7,195 nt of DNA from Verrucomicrobiota bacterium. GTDB lineage: Bacteria > Verrucomicrobiota > Verrucomicrobiia > Chthoniobacterales > UBA10450. Where the stretch lies: positions 1 to 7,195 of the forward strand of contig QHRC01000101.1 in NCBI GenBank assembly GCA_003219995.1. Reading direction: 5' to 3'. Positions 6,253 to 7,195 of the stretch are shown piece after piece; within the stretch, counting starts at the first letter, position 1, and each line of letters opens with the position of its first letter. The notes beneath the pieces are model-generated. The model saw nothing but the letters and a program-made list of their open reading frames with translations. It did no database searches and was not told the origin of the DNA. The translations under genes were made by a program, and so were the position numbers.

Positions 6253-6271
6253 GGCTCGATTCTCGTTAGGC
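6253..6271 (+). other. attC-like 3' half-site (L'-R') before the orphan ORF
   Basis: GGCTCGAT (6253-6260), a four-base spacer and GTTAGGC (6265-6271) match the order L' then R' (GTTRRRY) of an integron recombination site. The R' ends two bases before the ATG. No R''-L'' half is recognisable upstream, so it is a half-site or relic. Confidence 0.45.
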
Positions 6272-6273
6272 GC

Positions 6274-6825
6274 ATGAAATTGTCCTCGTCACGATTTCCC
6301 ATTTCGAGCAGGACGATTCGGCAAAGCGTTGCGGCAGCCGGAGTGATCACTTCGCTGGCATTTGTTGGAATGCAGATCCGGGAAAATAACGTCCAGGCGC
6401 GGGCAGCGGCCTATCAGGCGATCGGTATCTCGACCGCGGAATTCCATAGGGGCTTCGACGCACGGATGAATCGACTGGCGACGGAGTCCGCCTACCCCGA
6501 GGCCGTGAAAAGGTGGACCCTGGAGGACTGGGAACGGATGGAGCGGATATTTACAGCGGACCTTCGCATGCTGGAGACCATTCTGCTTCAGGTCGAGCAG
6601 GGCCTGCTCCCGCGAGATGCTACGGCTCGGCTCGGATACAACTGGGGTCCGATCTTGAGCAACCCTGCCATGGCGTGTCTCTGGCCCGAACTGCGAACCC
6701 AGGTTGGACCCTCAGTCCGCAAGTTCGTCGAAGACTCCACCCCCCAGGCCGAACGCCTGCCTTGCCAAATCGACCTTCAGGCCCTCCGCGACGAGACCAT
6801 ACTTGGCCGGAAGAGGAAGGAGTGA
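6274..6825 (+). CDS. Membrane-anchored orphan protein, likely cassette-borne
   Basis: This is a 183-residue protein with one N-terminal membrane segment (about 17-34, VAAAGVITSLAFVGMQIREN). A charged helical region follows, ARAAAYQAIGISTAEFHRGF, then YPEAVKRWTLEDWERMERIF and ADLRMLETILLQVEQGLLPR. The pattern of a short hydrophobic anchor followed by QIRENN and AAAYQA resembles a widespread class of small bacterial proteins of unknown role (compare 'LQIRRNT...RAAAYQ'). I know no function for them. The soluble part contains Trp at helix starts (NWGPIL, ACLWPELR), suggesting a compact helical bundle on one side of the membrane. The ATG follows the GTTAGGC box by two bases, leaving no room for its own leader beyond AGG at 6268-6270. 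Translation would therefore depend on an upstream transcript. The frame is intact, unlike its left neighbours. Confidence 0.75.
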   Translation: MKLSSSRFPISSRTIRQSVAAAGVITSLAFVGMQIRENNVQARAAAYQAIGISTAEFHRGFDARMNRLATESAYPEAVKRWTLEDWERMERIFTADLRMLETILLQVEQGLLPRDATARLGYNWGPILSNPAMACLWPELRTQVGPSVRKFVEDSTPQAERLPCQIDLQALRDETILGRKRKE

Positions 6826-6850
6826 ACCCATCCACTTGAAATCACCCGAT

Positions 6851-6871
6851 GCCTAACCAGGCGATGGAGCC
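6851..6871 (+). other. attC-like 5' half-site (R''-L'') after the orphan ORF
   Basis: GCCTAAC (6851-6857) fits RYYYAAC and is the exact complement of the box at 6265-6271. After a six-base spacer, ATGGAGCC (6864-6871) matches the complement of the upstream L' box at 7 of 8 positions. CTAACCAGGCGATGGAGCC resembles the 5' end of environmental attC sites that I recall as CTAACAAGGCG(A/C)TG(C/G)AGCC. Confidence 0.5.
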
Positions 6872-6889
6872 AACAGAAGAAAGTAGGAG

Positions 6890-7195
6890 TTATCGTTGGT
6901 CCCGACTTTCGGGGAAATCTGCTTGCGAGTCCAGGTAGAGGAGGACAAAGGAAATTCCGAGCAACGGTCGGAGCAGCGCCTGGACGAAGCTGAGTGCGAA
7001 GCCAAGGAGGTTGAAAGGTTGTGCTTTCGAGCTTGCTGCGAGCGCCTGAAGGACGGCTTGCGGATTCTGGGAAGTGGTCAGCTCCTGGAAATAATGGCTC
7101 AGTGACGCCCACTGCGATCCGATGTCGATCGCGAGCACGAAGGCTGACCAGATTGAAAAAAGAAGAACGCCGCGCCAGAGCGGGCGACGAAACCA
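6890..7195 (-). CDS. Two-helix membrane protein, C-terminal part (5' end beyond window)
   Basis: The minus-strand frame is open from the window edge to TAA at 6890-6892, giving 101 residues that start WFRRPLWRG. Two hydrophobic segments are visible, about 9-31 (VLLFSIWSAFVLAIDIGSQW) and about 61-89 (FNLLGFALSFVQALLRPLLG, then ISFVLLYLD). A polar, Ala/Gln-rich loop (YFQELTTSQNPQAVLQALAA) joins them. The C-terminus is short and charged (SQADFPESRDQR). I do not recognise the family. The first residues look like the start of a short membrane protein, so only a few codons may be missing. The stop codon lies inside the trailing attC-like region of the convergent ORF. An internal GTG at 7138 would cut the first helix and is unlikely to be the real start. 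Confidence 0.7.
   Translation of the reverse strand, partial: WFRRPLWRGVLLFSIWSAFVLAIDIGSQWASLSHYFQELTTSQNPQAVLQALAASSKAQPFNLLGFALSFVQALLRPLLGISFVLLYLDSQADFPESRDQR

Larger units (their letters stand above)
6266..6895 (+). mobile_element. Candidate integron gene cassette carrying one ORF
   Basis: The unit begins at TTAGGC of the upstream R'-like box. It contains a single ORF starting three bases later, and after the stop it has GCCTAAC, the exact reverse complement of the upstream GTTAGGC, with an L''-like box. In true cassettes the R'' box of the trailing attC is complementary to the first bases of the same cassette, as here. The right end is uncertain: GTT occurs at 6889 and 6895, giving an attC of only about 45-51 bases, shorter than usual, with a poor L'. 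No integrase gene or neighbouring cassette is in the window. It could be a decayed cassette or a chance or repeat-derived resemblance. Confidence 0.4.

Noticed and set aside
6886..6901. GGAGTTAT...GTTGGTC as a complete L'-R' half of the trailing attC
   Set aside because: Only about half of the L' positions could pair with ATGGAGCC, and GTTGGTC breaks the GTTRRRY rule at one base. It is kept only as an uncertain cassette end, not as a site.
6777..7112. Alternative minus-strand ORF overlapping the orphan ORF's end
   Set aside because: Its translation is Pro/Arg/Ser-rich without pattern, whereas the neighbouring minus frame (6890-7195) has two clear membrane helices.

Overview
The window looks like a chromosomal segment of a soil-type Verrucomicrobiota bacterium or a close relative. 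This rests on the character of the proteins (a signal-peptide/coiled-coil/TPR protein, a small DsrE-like exported protein, an FN3-type relic), on the GC-rich coding, and on short repeat 'words' that I associate from memory with that phylum. No phylogenetic marker allows a firmer placement.

Layout, left to right. (1) The C-terminal 140 residues of a D-alanine--D-alanine ligase (+) end at 424 and a small hairpin follows. (2) Two minus-strand genes come next: a DUF2071 protein (480-1190) and, upstream of it, a large exported coiled-coil plus TPR protein (start 3345). Their junction is abnormal. The TPR reading frame does not stop after its last repeat. It runs 88 codons out of frame through the DUF2071 gene, apparently because one A is missing from an A-run that abuts a short repeat-like element. 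(3) Two plus-strand tRNA genes, His(GTG) and Arg(TCG), are separated by an AT-rich inverted repeat. (4) A six-helix membrane protein (3796-4482) is followed by a coding-looking remnant in another frame, then an inverted repeat and an exported DsrE-like protein (4655-5185). (5) A minus-strand outer-membrane-barrel-like gene (5203-5858) is broken by a one-base frameshift. (6) An FN3-like gene relic without a start (5866-6180) is followed by an orphan membrane-anchored ORF (6274-6825). That ORF has GTTAGGC three bases before its ATG and the exact complement GCCTAAC shortly after its stop, each with a matching second box, as in an integron gene cassette. (7) The C-terminal part of a two-helix membrane protein on the minus strand (6890-7195) leaves the window.

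The left part is housekeeping or conserved exported-protein territory. The right part (about 4400-6900) is rich in broken frames and relics and ends in a candidate cassette, so it looks like a region of turnover. Nothing here forms an obvious multi-gene pathway. The most interesting signal is the cassette-like attC half-site pair around 6274-6825. Next is the repeat-associated frame disruption at 1190-1230. I saw no CRISPR, phage, toxin-antitoxin or defence system.
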